Assembly: GCF_000368085.1 (NCBI RefSeq)
Contig: NZ_KB849239.1
Location: 2,394,170 to 2,458,169 of the forward strand
Direction: 5' to 3'
Source of the DNA: Acinetobacter nosocomialis NIPH 2119
GTDB lineage: Bacteria > Pseudomonadota > Gammaproteobacteria > Pseudomonadales > Moraxellaceae
Length of the DNA stretch: 64,000 nucleotides
The notes below the pieces were generated by a model. The model was not told the origin of the DNA. It was given only the letters and a program-made list of their open reading frames with translations, and ran no database searches. Each line of letters begins with the position of its first letter. Position 1 is the first letter of the stretch. The translations under genes were made by a program, and so were the position numbers. Positions 52,396-62,284 of this stretch are shown one piece after another.

Positions 52396-54318
52396 TTACT
52401 CCACAATATACCGGCCACGTTCGGCGACGGCAGATTTCACTAAGTCAATGAAAGCATCCACTGACATAGTACCTAAATTTTTTCCTGAGCGAGTACGTAC
52501 ATTCACTGTACCTTCTTCAACTTCTCGATCACCAAGAACTAACAGGTAAGGAATGCGCTCTAGAGTACGCTCACGAATCTTAAATCCGATTTTTTCATTT
52601 CTCAAGTCAGAAATAGCGCGAAGGCCATTTTCCTTGAGTTTTGCCACAACTTGCTCACTTGCTTCAGCTTGAGCATCGGTAATGTTCATGACACATGCTT
52701 GTACAGGTGACAACCAAGGTGGCATGAAACCAGCGTAGTGTTCAATTAGTATACCAATAAAACGCTCAAAACTACCAAGAATTGCACGATGCAACATTAC
52801 AGGCTGATCACGTTCGTTTTCTTCAGTTACATAAGAAGCGTCTAAACGAACTGGCAAGTTGAAGTCACATTGAATGGTACCACATTGCCATACACGACCA
52901 AGACAGTCTTTTAAAGAGAACTCAATCTTTGGACCATAGAATGCGCCTTCACCCGGCTGCAATTCCCATTTAAGACCAGCTGCATCTAAAGCATCTGCTA
53001 AAGATTTTTCAGCTAAATCCCAAAGAGCGTCATCACCTACACGTTTTTCTGGGCGAGTAGACAACTTCATTTGAACTTCTTCAAAGCCAAAGTCTTTATA
53101 AACGTCTAAAGTAAGTTGAATAAAATCTGCAACTTCTTTACCAATCTGTTCTTTAGTACAGAAGATATGTGCATCATCTTGTGTAAAGCCACGAACACGC
53201 ATAATACCGTGTAAAGAACCAGATGGTTCATTACGGTGACAAGAACCAAACTCAGCTAAACGAATTGGTAAATCACGGTAAGATTTTAATCCCTGGTTGA
53301 ACACTTGAACGTGACAAGGACAGTTCATTGGTTTTACAGCATAGTTACGACTTTCTGAATGAGTCGTAAACATGTTTTCTGCATAGTTTGCTGCGTGACC
53401 AGATTTCTCCCAAAGCGTAAAGTCTACGATTTGCGGAGTTTTAATTTCTTGGTAACCATTGTCTTGCTGAACTTTACGCATGTACTGCTCTAGTACTTGA
53501 TAAATAGTCCAACCATTTGCATGCCAGAACACCATACCCGGTGCTTCTTCTTGCATATGGAACAAGTCTAATGCTTTACCAATTTTACGGTGATCACGCT
53601 TTTCAGCTTCTTCAATACGCTTGATGTAAGCTGCTAATTGTTTTTTATCAGCCCAAGCCGTACCGTAAATACGTTGAAGCTGTTCATTCTTCGCATCACC
53701 GCGCCAGTAAGCACCAGAGATTTTAGTAAGCTTGAATGATTTTAAGAATTTTGTATTCGGTACGTGAGGACCACGACACATATCTAAATAGTCTTGATGG
53801 TAGTACAAGCCCATTTGAGTTTCTTCAGGCATGTCTGCAATCAAGCGTAATTTGTATTCTTCACCACGAGCAGTAAATTCAGCAATAACTTCATCACGTG
53901 GAGTCATTTTTTTAACCACATCGTAATCTTGATCGATGAGCTTTTTCATGCGCTCTTCGATTGCTGCCATATCATCTAATGTAAAAGGACGTGGCATCCA
54001 GATGTCGTAATAGAAACCTTCTTCAATGACTGGACCAATCACCATCTTTGCTTCAGGGAAAAGTTGCTTTACTGCATGCCCTACAAGGTGTGCACAAGAG
54101 TGGCGAATGATCTCAAGACCTTCTTCATCTTTTGGAGTGATAATTTGTAAGGTCGAGTCTTCGGTAATTAAGTCACATGCATCAACTAAGCGATCATTTA
54201 CTCGTCCAGCAACGGTATTTTTTGCTAAACCAGGCCCAATACTTTGAGCGACTTCCATAACAGATACAGGGTGATCAAAATTCTTTTGATCGCCATTTGG
54301 CAATGTGATAATTGGCAT
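52396..54318 (-). CDS. thrS: Threonine-tRNA ligase
   Basis: 640 residues. The TGS domain (1 to about 62) is followed by the SAD editing domain ([15 protein letters not shown]), the class II catalytic core with zinc ligand in [10 protein letters not shown], motif 2 around [15 protein letters not shown], and the anticodon-binding domain. AAGGA lies just upstream. The stop is five bases from the infC AUU start. A long upstream region could hold regulatory structure as in E. coli thrS. Confidence 0.97.
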   Translation of the reverse strand: MPIITLPNGDQKNFDHPVSVMEVAQSIGPGLAKNTVAGRVNDRLVDACDLITEDSTLQIITPKDEEGLEIIRHSCAHLVGHAVKQLFPEAKMVIGPVIEEGFYYDIWMPRPFTLDDMAAIEERMKKLIDQDYDVVKKMTPRDEVIAEFTARGEEYKLRLIADMPEETQMGLYYHQDYLDMCRGPHVPNTKFLKSFKLTKISGAYWRGDAKNEQLQRIYGTAWADKKQLAAYIKRIEEAEKRDHRKIGKALDLFHMQEEAPGMVFWHANGWTIYQVLEQYMRKVQQDNGYQEIKTPQIVDFTLWEKSGHAANYAENMFTTHSESRNYAVKPMNCPCHVQVFNQGLKSYRDLPIRLAEFGSCHRNEPSGSLHGIMRVRGFTQDDAHIFCTKEQIGKEVADFIQLTLDVYKDFGFEEVQMKLSTRPEKRVGDDALWDLAEKSLADALDAAGLKWELQPGEGAFYGPKIEFSLKDCLGRVWQCGTIQCDFNLPVRLDASYVTEENERDQPVMLHRAILGSFERFIGILIEHYAGFMPPWLSPVQACVMNITDAQAEASEQVVAKLKENGLRAISDLRNEKIGFKIRERTLERIPYLLVLGDREVEEGTVNVRTRSGKNLGTMSVDAFIDLVKSAVAERGRYIVE

Positions 54319-54730
54319 AGAAAAATCCTTAAGGAGTGATGCCCTATACGAAGGAGCATTTCACCGCGAGATTATGATCGAGGCAAGCCTCAAAATATAA
54401 AAACGGTGTAAATCAAAATTAAAAAACCTGAAAGATTTTACACTTGTTCAAGCCAAGTGAAAACCTTTGTACTCATAAAATCATAAATACATTTTGCTTA
54501 TACGGTAAACAGCAATAAGTGACTTTAATAAGTGCTCTACCTAAATTTTAAGAAATACATAAATAGGATAATTATTCATCAGAACTGTTTTAAGATGTTG
54601 AAAATAGCATTTGTGCTCATTTCCTGACTGAGGGGTATTTCTGTTTAAGACTAAAGCATTAATGCTTTGATTAATATTAAGTCATATTTTCAAAGAATGA
54701 ATTAAAAAATAGAACATGGAGTTATTTCAC
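54319..54730. other. Divergent intergenic region thrS/acyl-CoA ligase
   Basis: About 410 bases without a gene. The thrS-proximal part has a small palindrome TCCTTAAGGA at its ribosome binding site and could form a leader. The rest is AT-rich. I cannot assign single promoters with confidence. Confidence 0.45.
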
Positions 54731-56359
54731 ATGGTTAGTGCATACGATGAATTACCACGCACACCCGCAAACTTTGTTGCGTTATCCCCTCTGCGCTATT
54801 TAGAACGTGCAGCTTATATCTATCCAGACCAAGCGTCTATCATTCATGGTAATCGTCAGATTTCATGGAAAGAAACTTATCAGCGCTGTCGTCAATTTGC
54901 ATCTCAGCTTCAACAATTAGGCATAGCTAAAAACGATACCGTTTCAGTTTTATTGCCAAATGTACCAGCAATGATTGAAGCCCATTTTGCTGTACCTATG
55001 GCAGGTGCCGTTCTTAATACACTAAACACCCGTTTAGATGCTAAAACCATCGCTTTTATGCTAGAGCATGCTGAGACGAAAGTGCTTTTGGTTGACCCCG
55101 AGTTTGTTAATCTAGCCCGAGAAGCCCTATCACTCATTCCAAACCAACATATTATTGTGATTGATGTAGCTGATGAAGAATATGAAGGTGAAAATCAATT
55201 TCTTGGTTCGTTTGAATATGAAGAATGGATAGCTCAAGGTGATGCTAATTTCGAATGGCATTTACCGCAAGATGAGTGGGATGCAATTAGTTTAAATTAC
55301 ACCTCAGGAACAACGGGTAATCCTAAGGGCGTGGTTTATCACCACCGAGGTGCTTATTTAAATGCAGCTAGTAATATTTTAGCTTGCGGTATGAAACCCC
55401 GAGCTGTTTATTTATGGACACTTCCTCTTTTTCACTGTAATGGTTGGTGCTTTGCGTGGAGTATTGCAGCAAGTGGCGGAACCAATATTTGTTTACGCAA
55501 AGTTGACCCCGAACTGGTGATGCAGCTTATTGCTAAACATAAAGTTGATTACTTCTGTGGCGCTCCAATCGTCTTATCCATGATTATTAATCTACCGAAA
55601 GAAAAGCAGCCAAGCATAGAACATCATGTTGAAGTTATGGTGGCAGGTGCTGCTCCACCTGTCGCTGTAATTGAAGGTATGCGAAATATTGGAATCAATG
55701 TTAACCACGTTTATGGTTTAACTGAAACCTATGGACCATCTGCCCTTTGTGCCTCTCAAGCAGGATGGAGTGACCTGTCAATTACTGAACAAGCGCAACT
55801 ACACTCTCGTCAGGGTGTGCCTTATCCACTTCAAGATAGTATGCGAGTATTAGACCCTGAAACGATGCAACCAGTTCCAAATGACGGTGAAACCATGGGA
55901 GAAATTATGTTCCGTGGCAATATTGTTATGAAAGGATATTTAAAAAATCCAAAGGCAACTGAAGAAGCTTTCGCTGGTGGCTGGTTTCATACTGGAGATT
56001 TAGCTGTTTGCCATCCAGATGGTTACGCAAAAATTACTGACCGCTCTAAAGATATTATTATCTCGGGCGGAGAGAATATTTCATCTTTAGAAGTTGAAGA
56101 TGTTTTATATAAACACCCTGCGGTTTTAACAGCGGCTGTTGTGGCAAAACCTGATGAACGTTGGCAAGAAGTACCATGTGCATTTATTGAATTAAAAACG
56201 GGTGCTACAGTGACTCCTGAAGAAATTATTGCACATTGTCAAAAAGAACTGGCGCGTTTTAAAGTCCCCAAAGATGTAGTGATTACAGAAATTCCAAAAA
56301 CCTCAACAGGCAAATTGCAAAAATTCATTTTGCGTGAATGGGCAAAAGAACGCGTTTAA
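54731..56359 (+). CDS. Acyl-CoA ligase (AMP-forming, DmdB-like)
   Basis: 542 residues from the ATG at 54731, chosen because GGAG stands nine bases before it; an ATG at 54716 is possible. It belongs to the ANL superfamily: the P-loop YTSGTTGNPKGVVYHHRG, the YGLTETYGPSALC motif, the hinge GWFHTGDLAVCHPDGYAKITDRSKD, GGENISSLEVED and the catalytic Lys in PKTSTGKLQKF. Substrate is a fatty or short-chain acid; members near this group activate medium or methylmercapto acids. No pathway partner lies next to it. Confidence 0.9.
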   Translation: MVSAYDELPRTPANFVALSPLRYLERAAYIYPDQASIIHGNRQISWKETYQRCRQFASQLQQLGIAKNDTVSVLLPNVPAMIEAHFAVPMAGAVLNTLNTRLDAKTIAFMLEHAETKVLLVDPEFVNLAREALSLIPNQHIIVIDVADEEYEGENQFLGSFEYEEWIAQGDANFEWHLPQDEWDAISLNYTSGTTGNPKGVVYHHRGAYLNAASNILACGMKPRAVYLWTLPLFHCNGWCFAWSIAASGGTNICLRKVDPELVMQLIAKHKVDYFCGAPIVLSMIINLPKEKQPSIEHHVEVMVAGAAPPVAVIEGMRNIGINVNHVYGLTETYGPSALCASQAGWSDLSITEQAQLHSRQGVPYPLQDSMRVLDPETMQPVPNDGETMGEIMFRGNIVMKGYLKNPKATEEAFAGGWFHTGDLAVCHPDGYAKITDRSKDIIISGGENISSLEVEDVLYKHPAVLTAAVVAKPDERWQEVPCAFIELKTGATVTPEEIIAHCQKELARFKVPKDVVITEIPKTSTGKLQKFILREWAKERV

Positions 56360-56372
56360 ACAATATAAGAAA

Positions 56373-56406
56373 TAAAAAAAGCGACGTATTAAACGTCGCT
56401 TTTTTT
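56373..56406. terminator. Bidirectional terminator between acyl-CoA ligase and darP
   Basis: AAAAGCGACGT and ACGTCGCTTTT form a long stem with an ATTAA loop and A/T runs on both sides. Confidence 0.92.
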
Positions 56407-56419
56407 AGTTAAAACGAAA

Positions 56420-56956
56420 TTAACCTTGATCTGACAATAAAGCGACTTGTTGCACGTAGTTAATAAACTTACCTTTAGATGCTTCAAGATCTGCTTCTGG
56501 AACTTGCTGAGTCTTATCACGGTTAATCCTTAACACATGCTGACGCAAAGTATGACGTTCTGATGCATTATAGATTTTACTAAACTCGTTAATTGCAGGA
56601 TCACCTTGCTCGATCATACGATCTACCCAACGCATAAGTTGAGCTTGTTTTTTCGCGCCTTGTTGAGGAGTCAAATAAGATAAAATGACTGTCTCATCTT
56701 CATTACGCAAGAGTTTACCAACACGTTGAAATTGGCGACGGCGTGCTTCAAACGAACTAATATTCTGGACTTCTAAAAGAGCATCAATTAAACGCTCATC
56801 AACCGGAAGTTTTTGAATTTGTTTGATAGAAAGTTGTGCTAACTGCTCACCTAAAGCAGCCATACGTTGAACTGCTTTTTTCTGTTCGGTTTTACTTGCA
56901 CGTCCTTCTAAAGAATCAAAATCTTCTTCAGTATAACGCTGGGGACGACGTGCCAC
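56420..56956 (-). CDS. darP: Ribosome biogenesis factor DarP (YjgA)
   Basis: 178 residues, highly charged and helical, starting MARRPQRYTEEDFDSLEGRAS. The DUF615/YjgA family features are visible: KKAVQRMAALGEQLAQL, FEARRRQFQRVGKLLR, and HTLRQHVLRINRDK. It associates with pre-50S particles. It starts two bases after npr, the last gene of its transcript. Confidence 0.93.
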   Translation of the reverse strand: MARRPQRYTEEDFDSLEGRASKTEQKKAVQRMAALGEQLAQLSIKQIQKLPVDERLIDALLEVQNISSFEARRRQFQRVGKLLRNEDETVILSYLTPQQGAKKQAQLMRWVDRMIEQGDPAINEFSKIYNASERHTLRQHVLRINRDKTQQVPEADLEASKGKFINYVQQVALLSDQG

Positions 56957-56958
56957 GA

Positions 56959-57228
56959 TTAATCTGCCTCATAAAATTTTGCGGCGAATAACGCCTGTAC
57001 TTCATTTAATGCCTGTTCTTCGTCAGTGCCATCAATGACCAAACGTAAAGTGGTCCCTTTTCCTGCACCTAACATCAGTAACGACATAATATTCTTAGCA
57101 TCTACTAAATGATCGCCCTTACCAATCTGAATTGACGAACGAAACTTTGTAGTGACCTCTATCAGTTTTCCTGATGCACGTGCATGTAAACCGAGTTTAT
57201 TAATTACATCAACAGTTGTGTCTATCAT
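56959..57228 (-). CDS. npr: Phosphocarrier protein NPr
   Basis: 89 residues from the ATG at 57228, overlapping the rapZ stop by four bases. The active His15 is in [13 protein letters not shown] and the second landmark is [15 protein letters not shown]. NPr (PtsO) is the HPr analogue of the nitrogen-related phosphotransferase chain, moving phosphate from PtsP to EIIA-Ntr. Neither partner is in the window. Confidence 0.94.
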   Translation of the reverse strand: MIDTTVDVINKLGLHARASGKLIEVTTKFRSSIQIGKGDHLVDAKNIMSLLMLGAGKGTTLRLVIDGTDEEQALNEVQALFAAKFYEAD

Positions 57229-58076
57229 GACCAGTGCTTCATTTCTCTGTGTAAGACCTGAACAGACCATTCTGCCTCAAGTGCTTGTTTTAGTCTATCT
57301 ACCATATAAACTGAACGATGCTGGCCGCCAGTGCAACCTATTGAAACCGTCATATAATGACGATGCCCTTCAGCAAATGCCGGCAGCCATTTTCTTAAGA
57401 AGTGGTGTATATCCTCAAACATTTCGTTTGCTTGCGGACTTGCTTCTAAAAACTGCTTAACTGGCTCGTCTAAACCAGAAAATCGGCGTAATTCTAAATC
57501 CCAATGCGGATTTGGTAAATGCCGTACGTCAAAAACATAGTCGGCATCTAAAGGAATGCCATGTTTATAACCAAATGACTGCAATATAACAATCAGATTA
57601 TCTGACTGCCCTAATTTTGACAGCAAGATATGTTTTAAATCATGAACACTTTTATCAGTGGTATCAATATGAACCGTTGCTCGAAACTGAATTGGAATCA
57701 GTAACTGCTTTTCTTCATGAATACATTGCAAAAGGCTTTTGAAGCGATTTGCCAACGGATGTGGACGACGCGACGCACTAAATCGTGCAATCAAATCCTG
57801 ATCTTGTGTCGTCAGATAAATCACATCAACCGTACCATGTTTTTGTAATTGCTCAAAAACATGGTCGAACTCTTGCATATCAGCCCGAGTACTTCGAACA
57901 TCTACACCTAAAGCCAGCTGTTCAAGATTATTTTCATGATCTAGCTTTGCCACAATTTCAGGCAGCAATGCCAAAGGTAAATTATCAATACAGTAATAGC
58001 CCAAATCTTCTAATACTTGAAGAGCTGAAGATTTTCCTGAACCAGACTGTCCTGTCACGATAAGTATACGCTTCAT
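57225..58076 (-). CDS. rapZ: RNase adapter protein / nucleotide-binding protein RapZ
   Basis: 283 residues starting [19 protein letters not shown]. The Walker A is at residues 8-15, and the C-terminal domain has [11 protein letters not shown] and EMKHWS at the end. In E. coli RapZ binds GlmZ/GlmY small RNAs and steers RNase E, sensing glucosamine-6-phosphate; in Acinetobacter that circuit is not established. It follows panC by 22 bp and overlaps npr. Confidence 0.93.
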   Translation of the reverse strand: MKRILIVTGQSGSGKSSALQVLEDLGYYCIDNLPLALLPEIVAKLDHENNLEQLALGVDVRSTRADMQEFDHVFEQLQKHGTVDVIYLTTQDQDLIARFSASRRPHPLANRFKSLLQCIHEEKQLLIPIQFRATVHIDTTDKSVHDLKHILLSKLGQSDNLIVILQSFGYKHGIPLDADYVFDVRHLPNPHWDLELRRFSGLDEPVKQFLEASPQANEMFEDIHHFLRKWLPAFAEGHRHYMTVSIGCTGGQHRSVYMVDRLKQALEAEWSVQVLHREMKHWS

Positions 58077-58098
58077 GGCATGGCTGTCCTTTTATGTA

Positions 58099-58947
58099 TT
58101 ATTGAGGTGTAAAGGCAACTTGTAAATTATCAATTAAACGTGTTCCGCCCAACTTAGCCGCGACAAACAACACAATATCACGATCAAATTGAGACACAGC
58201 CAACAAGTTTGGCTGACGAGCTTCCACATAATCCACAACAAAACCATTGTCTGTCAACAACGTTTTTAAACCTGCCAAGACTTGTTGTAAATCTTTACCT
58301 TGGTGTAATTGCTCTTCAGCTTGCTTTAGTCCTTGATAGATGACTGGCGCAATCTGACGTTGTTCCGGAGTCAAATAACCATTTCTTGAACTCAGTGCTA
58401 AACCATCTGCTGCACGAACAATGGGTACACCAATCACTTCTAATGGAATATTTAAGTCTTGTACAAACTGGCGAATCACCGCCAACTGTTGATAATCTTT
58501 TTGACCAAAAAAAGCATAATTCGGTTGCACAATATTAAAGAGTTTTGTGACAACCAGCGCTACACCATCAAAGTGCCCAGGACGTGAACTACCGCATAAG
58601 TCATCTGTAATCTGGCTGACACTAATATTAGTTAAACGAGGTTGTGTACCGTACATTTGCTCAACTGAAGGTGCAAAAATAATATCACAACCAACATCAG
58701 CAAGTAGACGACTGTCCTGCTCTAAAGTACGTGGATAGTTATCAAAATCTTCCCCCGGACCAAATTGGGTCGGGTTTACGAAGATACTAACAACTACAAC
58801 GTCACATAACTTTTTCGCTTCACGAACAAGGGTGAGATGGCCTTCATGTAGATTTCCCATAGTTGGGACAAAACCAATGATTTTACGTGCAGCTCTAGCA
58901 GGATTTAAAGAAGCAGCTAAGCCTTGTATAGTGGTTTCTGTTTTCAT
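58099..58947 (-). CDS. panC: Pantothenate synthetase
   Basis: 282 residues. Joins pantoate and beta-alanine with ATP. The HxGH signature is in [15 protein letters not shown], and [32 protein letters not shown] and ALSSRNGYL are present. It begins three bases after panB. Confidence 0.97.
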   Translation of the reverse strand: MKTETTIQGLAASLNPARAARKIIGFVPTMGNLHEGHLTLVREAKKLCDVVVVSIFVNPTQFGPGEDFDNYPRTLEQDSRLLADVGCDIIFAPSVEQMYGTQPRLTNISVSQITDDLCGSSRPGHFDGVALVVTKLFNIVQPNYAFFGQKDYQQLAVIRQFVQDLNIPLEVIGVPIVRAADGLALSSRNGYLTPEQRQIAPVIYQGLKQAEEQLHQGKDLQQVLAGLKTLLTDNGFVVDYVEARQPNLLAVSQFDRDIVLFVAAKLGGTRLIDNLQVAFTPQ

Positions 58948-58950
58948 GAA

Positions 58951-59760
58951 TTACAGCTCAACTTGGAAAGTATGTTCTTTGGCTGGGAACGACTGATCCT
59001 GTACAGCAGCATGAAATGCTTTAAAAGCGTCTAAAATCGCTGTTTCACCAGATTGTTCTTTCATAAAGTTACGCACAAAACGTGCAACTCGCCCAAACGT
59101 TAGACCTAACATGTCTTGTACTACAAGTACCTGACCGTCAGTTGCATTACCTGCCCCAATACCAATCACAGGAGTATTCGGGAATAATTCAGCAATTTCT
59201 TGACCCAATTGTGCCGGAACGCACTCGAGCAATAAAACTGCCGCACCCGCTTCAACCACCGCCGTACAGTCAGCAATAAGTTGATCCGCTGCTTCACGGG
59301 TTCTAGCTTGTAGTTTGTAGCCACCAAAAACATGTACAGACTGAGGGGTTAAACCTAAATGTACGCATACAGGCACACCATTACGTGTTAACACCTGTAC
59401 AGTTTCACTTAGCCATGCGCCACCTTCGATTTTGATCATCTGCGCACCAGCTTGCATAACTGTTTTCGCATTCTGCAAAGCATCGTTTAAAGTGGCATAA
59501 CTCATAAATGGTAAATCAGTCATAATTAAAGCATGCTGGTTACCACGGCGCACTGCCGCTGTATGATAAGCCATGTCTTCAACAGTTACAGGTAAAGTTG
59601 AATCACGACCTTGAATTGCCATTCCAAGAGAATCACCAATTAAGATAGTATCAATTTCAGCAAGTTCCATTGCTTTTGCCATACTTGCATCGTAACAAGT
59701 TAGACAAGAGAACTTACGTCCTTCGGCTTTAAATTTTCTTAAGTCACTTAGACTAATCAT
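58951..59760 (-). CDS. panB: 3-methyl-2-oxobutanoate hydroxymethyltransferase
   Basis: 269 residues. Makes ketopantoate from 2-oxoisovalerate and methylene-tetrahydrofolate. The family motifs LTCYDASMAKAME, LIGDSLGMAIQG, IKIEGG, CVHLGLTPQSVHVFGGYK and LGLTFGRVARFVR are all seen. The folate link with the adjacent folK is notable since both concern one-carbon and vitamin metabolism. Confidence 0.97.
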   Translation of the reverse strand: MISLSDLRKFKAEGRKFSCLTCYDASMAKAMELAEIDTILIGDSLGMAIQGRDSTLPVTVEDMAYHTAAVRRGNQHALIMTDLPFMSYATLNDALQNAKTVMQAGAQMIKIEGGAWLSETVQVLTRNGVPVCVHLGLTPQSVHVFGGYKLQARTREAADQLIADCTAVVEAGAAVLLLECVPAQLGQEIAELFPNTPVIGIGAGNATDGQVLVVQDMLGLTFGRVARFVRNFMKEQSGETAILDAFKAFHAAVQDQSFPAKEHTFQVEL

Positions 59761-59805
59761 GATGGTATCCTCTACAGGAGTTTGCAGAACGTAATAAGTC
59801 AGACT

Positions 59806-60288
59806 TTAGGCCCAAGACTCATCAGCAAGTACAGTCAGCGTTGGCTGCTGTAAGAGTTCTAAATTCTTAAGTGGCTGATCATTGATATGTAAATCAGCGT
59901 CTAAATCTAATAAAGGAATCACAACAAAATCTCGTTGCATTAATCCTACATGCGGCACCGTTAAGCGCTCATTTTGTATTTTTTCATCACCATAAATCAG
60001 CAGGTCTAGGTCCAAAGTTCGCTCCCCCCAATGACGGAGTCTTACTCGCCCAGCTTCTTGCTCAAAACGCTGTAAATGATCGAGTAAGTCAAGCGGAAGT
60101 AACTCAGTTTTTAGCTGAGCTACTGCATTTAGATAATTGGGTTGATCTTGGGGACCCATTGGTGGGCTTTGGTACAGTTTGGATACCTTCACTTCACCAA
60201 TAGTTTTAAGCTTGGCTATTGCTTCAGACAAAATCTGGCGTGAGTCACCTAGGTTACTTCCTAAGCCAATATATGTGGTTACTGTCAT
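59806..60288 (-). CDS. folK: HPPK, folate pathway pyrophosphokinase
   Basis: 160 residues starting MTVTTYIGLGSNLGDS. Transfers pyrophosphate from ATP to 6-hydroxymethyl-dihydropterin. VSKLYQSPPMGPQDQPNYLNAV and RVRLRHWGERTLDLDLLIYG (the family signature, with the metal-binding Asp pair) are present. It overlaps pcnB by four bases. Confidence 0.97.
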   Translation of the reverse strand: MTVTTYIGLGSNLGDSRQILSEAIAKLKTIGEVKVSKLYQSPPMGPQDQPNYLNAVAQLKTELLPLDLLDHLQRFEQEAGRVRLRHWGERTLDLDLLIYGDEKIQNERLTVPHVGLMQRDFVVIPLLDLDADLHINDQPLKNLELLQQPTLTVLADESWA

Positions 60289-61748
60289 TGTGTCGGCCCA
60301 AAAATAACTTGGCTCAAATCACGTTGTACCCGCTTGCGCTTTAAAATTGGGTGATCGCTCGTCATATTGGTTTGTGATGTGGAAGATTTTTCCATAAAAC
60401 GGTCAACAGACTGCTCTTGTCGTGCACGTTCTTTCTTACCACGACGGCTTCGAGGCTCTGGAACATCCACCAAAGGCTCAATTTCTGCATCAGCTCTATT
60501 GTTTTCAATAGGTTCAACAGCAACCTTACGACGACTTTTAGCTTTTTGACGATTATATTGGCTAATCGCAGCTTCTTTTTCATCGTTTGACATTTCTTGG
60601 TAAGCATCCCACCAGCTTCCCATTCCTTGTGTTGTGTCATCTCCTGACTTTTCACGAAGTAATAAGAAGTCAAAGCCTGCACGGAAACGCGCATGGCTTG
60701 CCAATGCTTCAATTTGCTGTGGCTTTGGATTAAGCAATCGGGTTTGCATTTCCCAAACTTCACGAATAAAAGTTTCGGCAAAACGAGGAATGACTGTACG
60801 TGTCGCTTGACGTTTTAAAACATCTAAACCTGCTTGAGCACGTGCTTCGGCTGGAACAACGCCTTTTGATAAATAAAAGTCACAACGCTCTAAAAATGGT
60901 TGCCACAATAAAACTGCATAGAAAAATGCAGGGTTAATGGTTTTGCCAATTTGAATGCGTTGATCTGTATTTTTTGCAGCGCGTTGAATAAATGGGGTGA
61001 GATCTGGACGAATATCAGCAAAAAGCTGCTTCCACACGCCAAATTCAATTAGCATTGGTAATACACGTGCCAAATGACCCATTGTGAAAAGCTTCTGAGA
61101 CTCATCGTATAAACGATGCGGAGAAACATCACGAAGCAATTGTGTCATCTCAACATCAAAAATATCGAGAATTGCTGGATCAATTTTAAAATTTAGCTTA
61201 GCTGCAAAACGTAACGTCCGTAGCATACGCACCGGATCTTCTTCAAAACGTTGCACAGGATCGCCCAATAAACGCAAAGTCTTATTCTTGACATCATCAA
61301 TTGCTTTACAAAAATCGAGCACAATACCCTTACGTGGTTGGTAATAAAGCGTATTGATAGAAAAATCGCGTCGAGCAAAGTCCTGTTCGATGGTTCCCCA
61401 GTTATTGTCACGCAAAATCATGCCAGAAGCATTGGTAACTGCTTTTTTAGGAGGAGCCCGGAAAGTCGCAACTTCGATCAGCTCACGTCCTGAATAGACA
61501 TGTGCCAATTCAAATCGACGGCCAATAATTCGGCATCGACGACCAAAAACTTCTTTAATTTGAGAAGGTGTTGCATTGGTGACTGCATCGAAATCTTTAG
61601 GATTGAGTCCTAGCATTAAATCACGGACACCACCCCCAACAATATAAGCTTCATAGCCTGCTTTGGTCAGACTATCGATCACATCTAAAATCGAAGAAGG
61701 AAGTTGGGCTGTGGACAAACCACATTTTGACGCTCGCAAGGTTTGCAA
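60285..61748 (-). CDS. pcnB: Poly(A) polymerase
   Basis: 487 residues. The nucleotidyltransferase head has IVGGGVRDLMLGLNPKDFDAVTNATP, with the catalytic Asp pair, then the FGRRCRIIGRRFELAHVY stretch and RRDFSINTLYY. The C-terminal 70 residues are basic and Arg-rich (RSRRGKKERARQEQ), as in poly(A) polymerases rather than tRNA CCA-adding enzymes. It adds 3' A tails that promote RNA decay. First gene of the pcnB-folK-panB-panC run, the same order as E. coli. Confidence 0.94.
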   Translation of the reverse strand: MQTLRASKCGLSTAQLPSSILDVIDSLTKAGYEAYIVGGGVRDLMLGLNPKDFDAVTNATPSQIKEVFGRRCRIIGRRFELAHVYSGRELIEVATFRAPPKKAVTNASGMILRDNNWGTIEQDFARRDFSINTLYYQPRKGIVLDFCKAIDDVKNKTLRLLGDPVQRFEEDPVRMLRTLRFAAKLNFKIDPAILDIFDVEMTQLLRDVSPHRLYDESQKLFTMGHLARVLPMLIEFGVWKQLFADIRPDLTPFIQRAAKNTDQRIQIGKTINPAFFYAVLLWQPFLERCDFYLSKGVVPAEARAQAGLDVLKRQATRTVIPRFAETFIREVWEMQTRLLNPKPQQIEALASHARFRAGFDFLLLREKSGDDTTQGMGSWWDAYQEMSNDEKEAAISQYNRQKAKSRRKVAVEPIENNRADAEIEPLVDVPEPRSRRGKKERARQEQSVDRFMEKSSTSQTNMTSDHPILKRKRVQRDLSQVIFGPTQ

Positions 61749-61873
61749 AAGACGCTGTCTCCTACGTCAGGACGTAAATAACAAGTTGTCGCTAATCATA
61801 GCTCTAACACACACAAAGGGCAATTTGATTCTCTTTAGATTGCGCAGGAAATGATAATTGACGAATAGAACTT

Positions 61874-62284
61874 TTATAAGGCTAAACGTGATTTATTTTT
61901 TTCAAAAATAGCGGGGCCGATTCCTTTGACGTTTTTAATTTCATCAATATTTTTAAAACCACCATTCTTTTGCCTGTATTCCACAATCGCTTGAGCCTTT
62001 TTCTCACCTATACCTTTTAACTGCCGAAACTCATTTACAGTAGCCTGATTTAAATGAATCTGCCCAATAGAATCATTTAAACTCTTCGTTTGATAAATTT
62101 TAGAACCATAAGAATGAGAAGATTTAGAGACGTTTAACTTTTGGTCGTACATCTGCTGTTTAGCCTTCCATTCCTGAAAATTCTGATCAAACGATTGAGC
62201 AAAAATCGAAGTTGAAATCACACCTAAGCACAACATCATTAAAATAAAACAATTATTTTTCCAAATTATCATGCTGTATCGCAT
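61874..62284 (-). CDS. ComEA-type helix-hairpin-helix protein
   Basis: 136 residues from the ATG at 62284, supported by AGGGGA eight bases upstream and inside the end of mazG. After a signal segment (CFILMMLCLGVISTSIFA) comes a linker, then two helix-hairpin-helix motifs: LNQATVNEFRQLKGIGEKKAQAIVEYR and IKNVKGIGPAIFEKNKSRL. ComEA-like periplasmic proteins bind incoming DNA during natural transformation, for which Acinetobacter is known; whether this paralogue serves that role is inference. Confidence 0.88.
   Translation of the reverse strand: MRYSMIIWKNNCFILMMLCLGVISTSIFAQSFDQNFQEWKAKQQMYDQKLNVSKSSHSYGSKIYQTKSLNDSIGQIHLNQATVNEFRQLKGIGEKKAQAIVEYRQKNGGFKNIDEIKNVKGIGPAIFEKNKSRLAL

Noticed and set aside
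60362..60781. 139-residue minus-strand frame inside pcnB
   Set aside because: It overlaps pcnB on the same strand in another frame, and the pcnB frame has clear poly(A) polymerase motifs.
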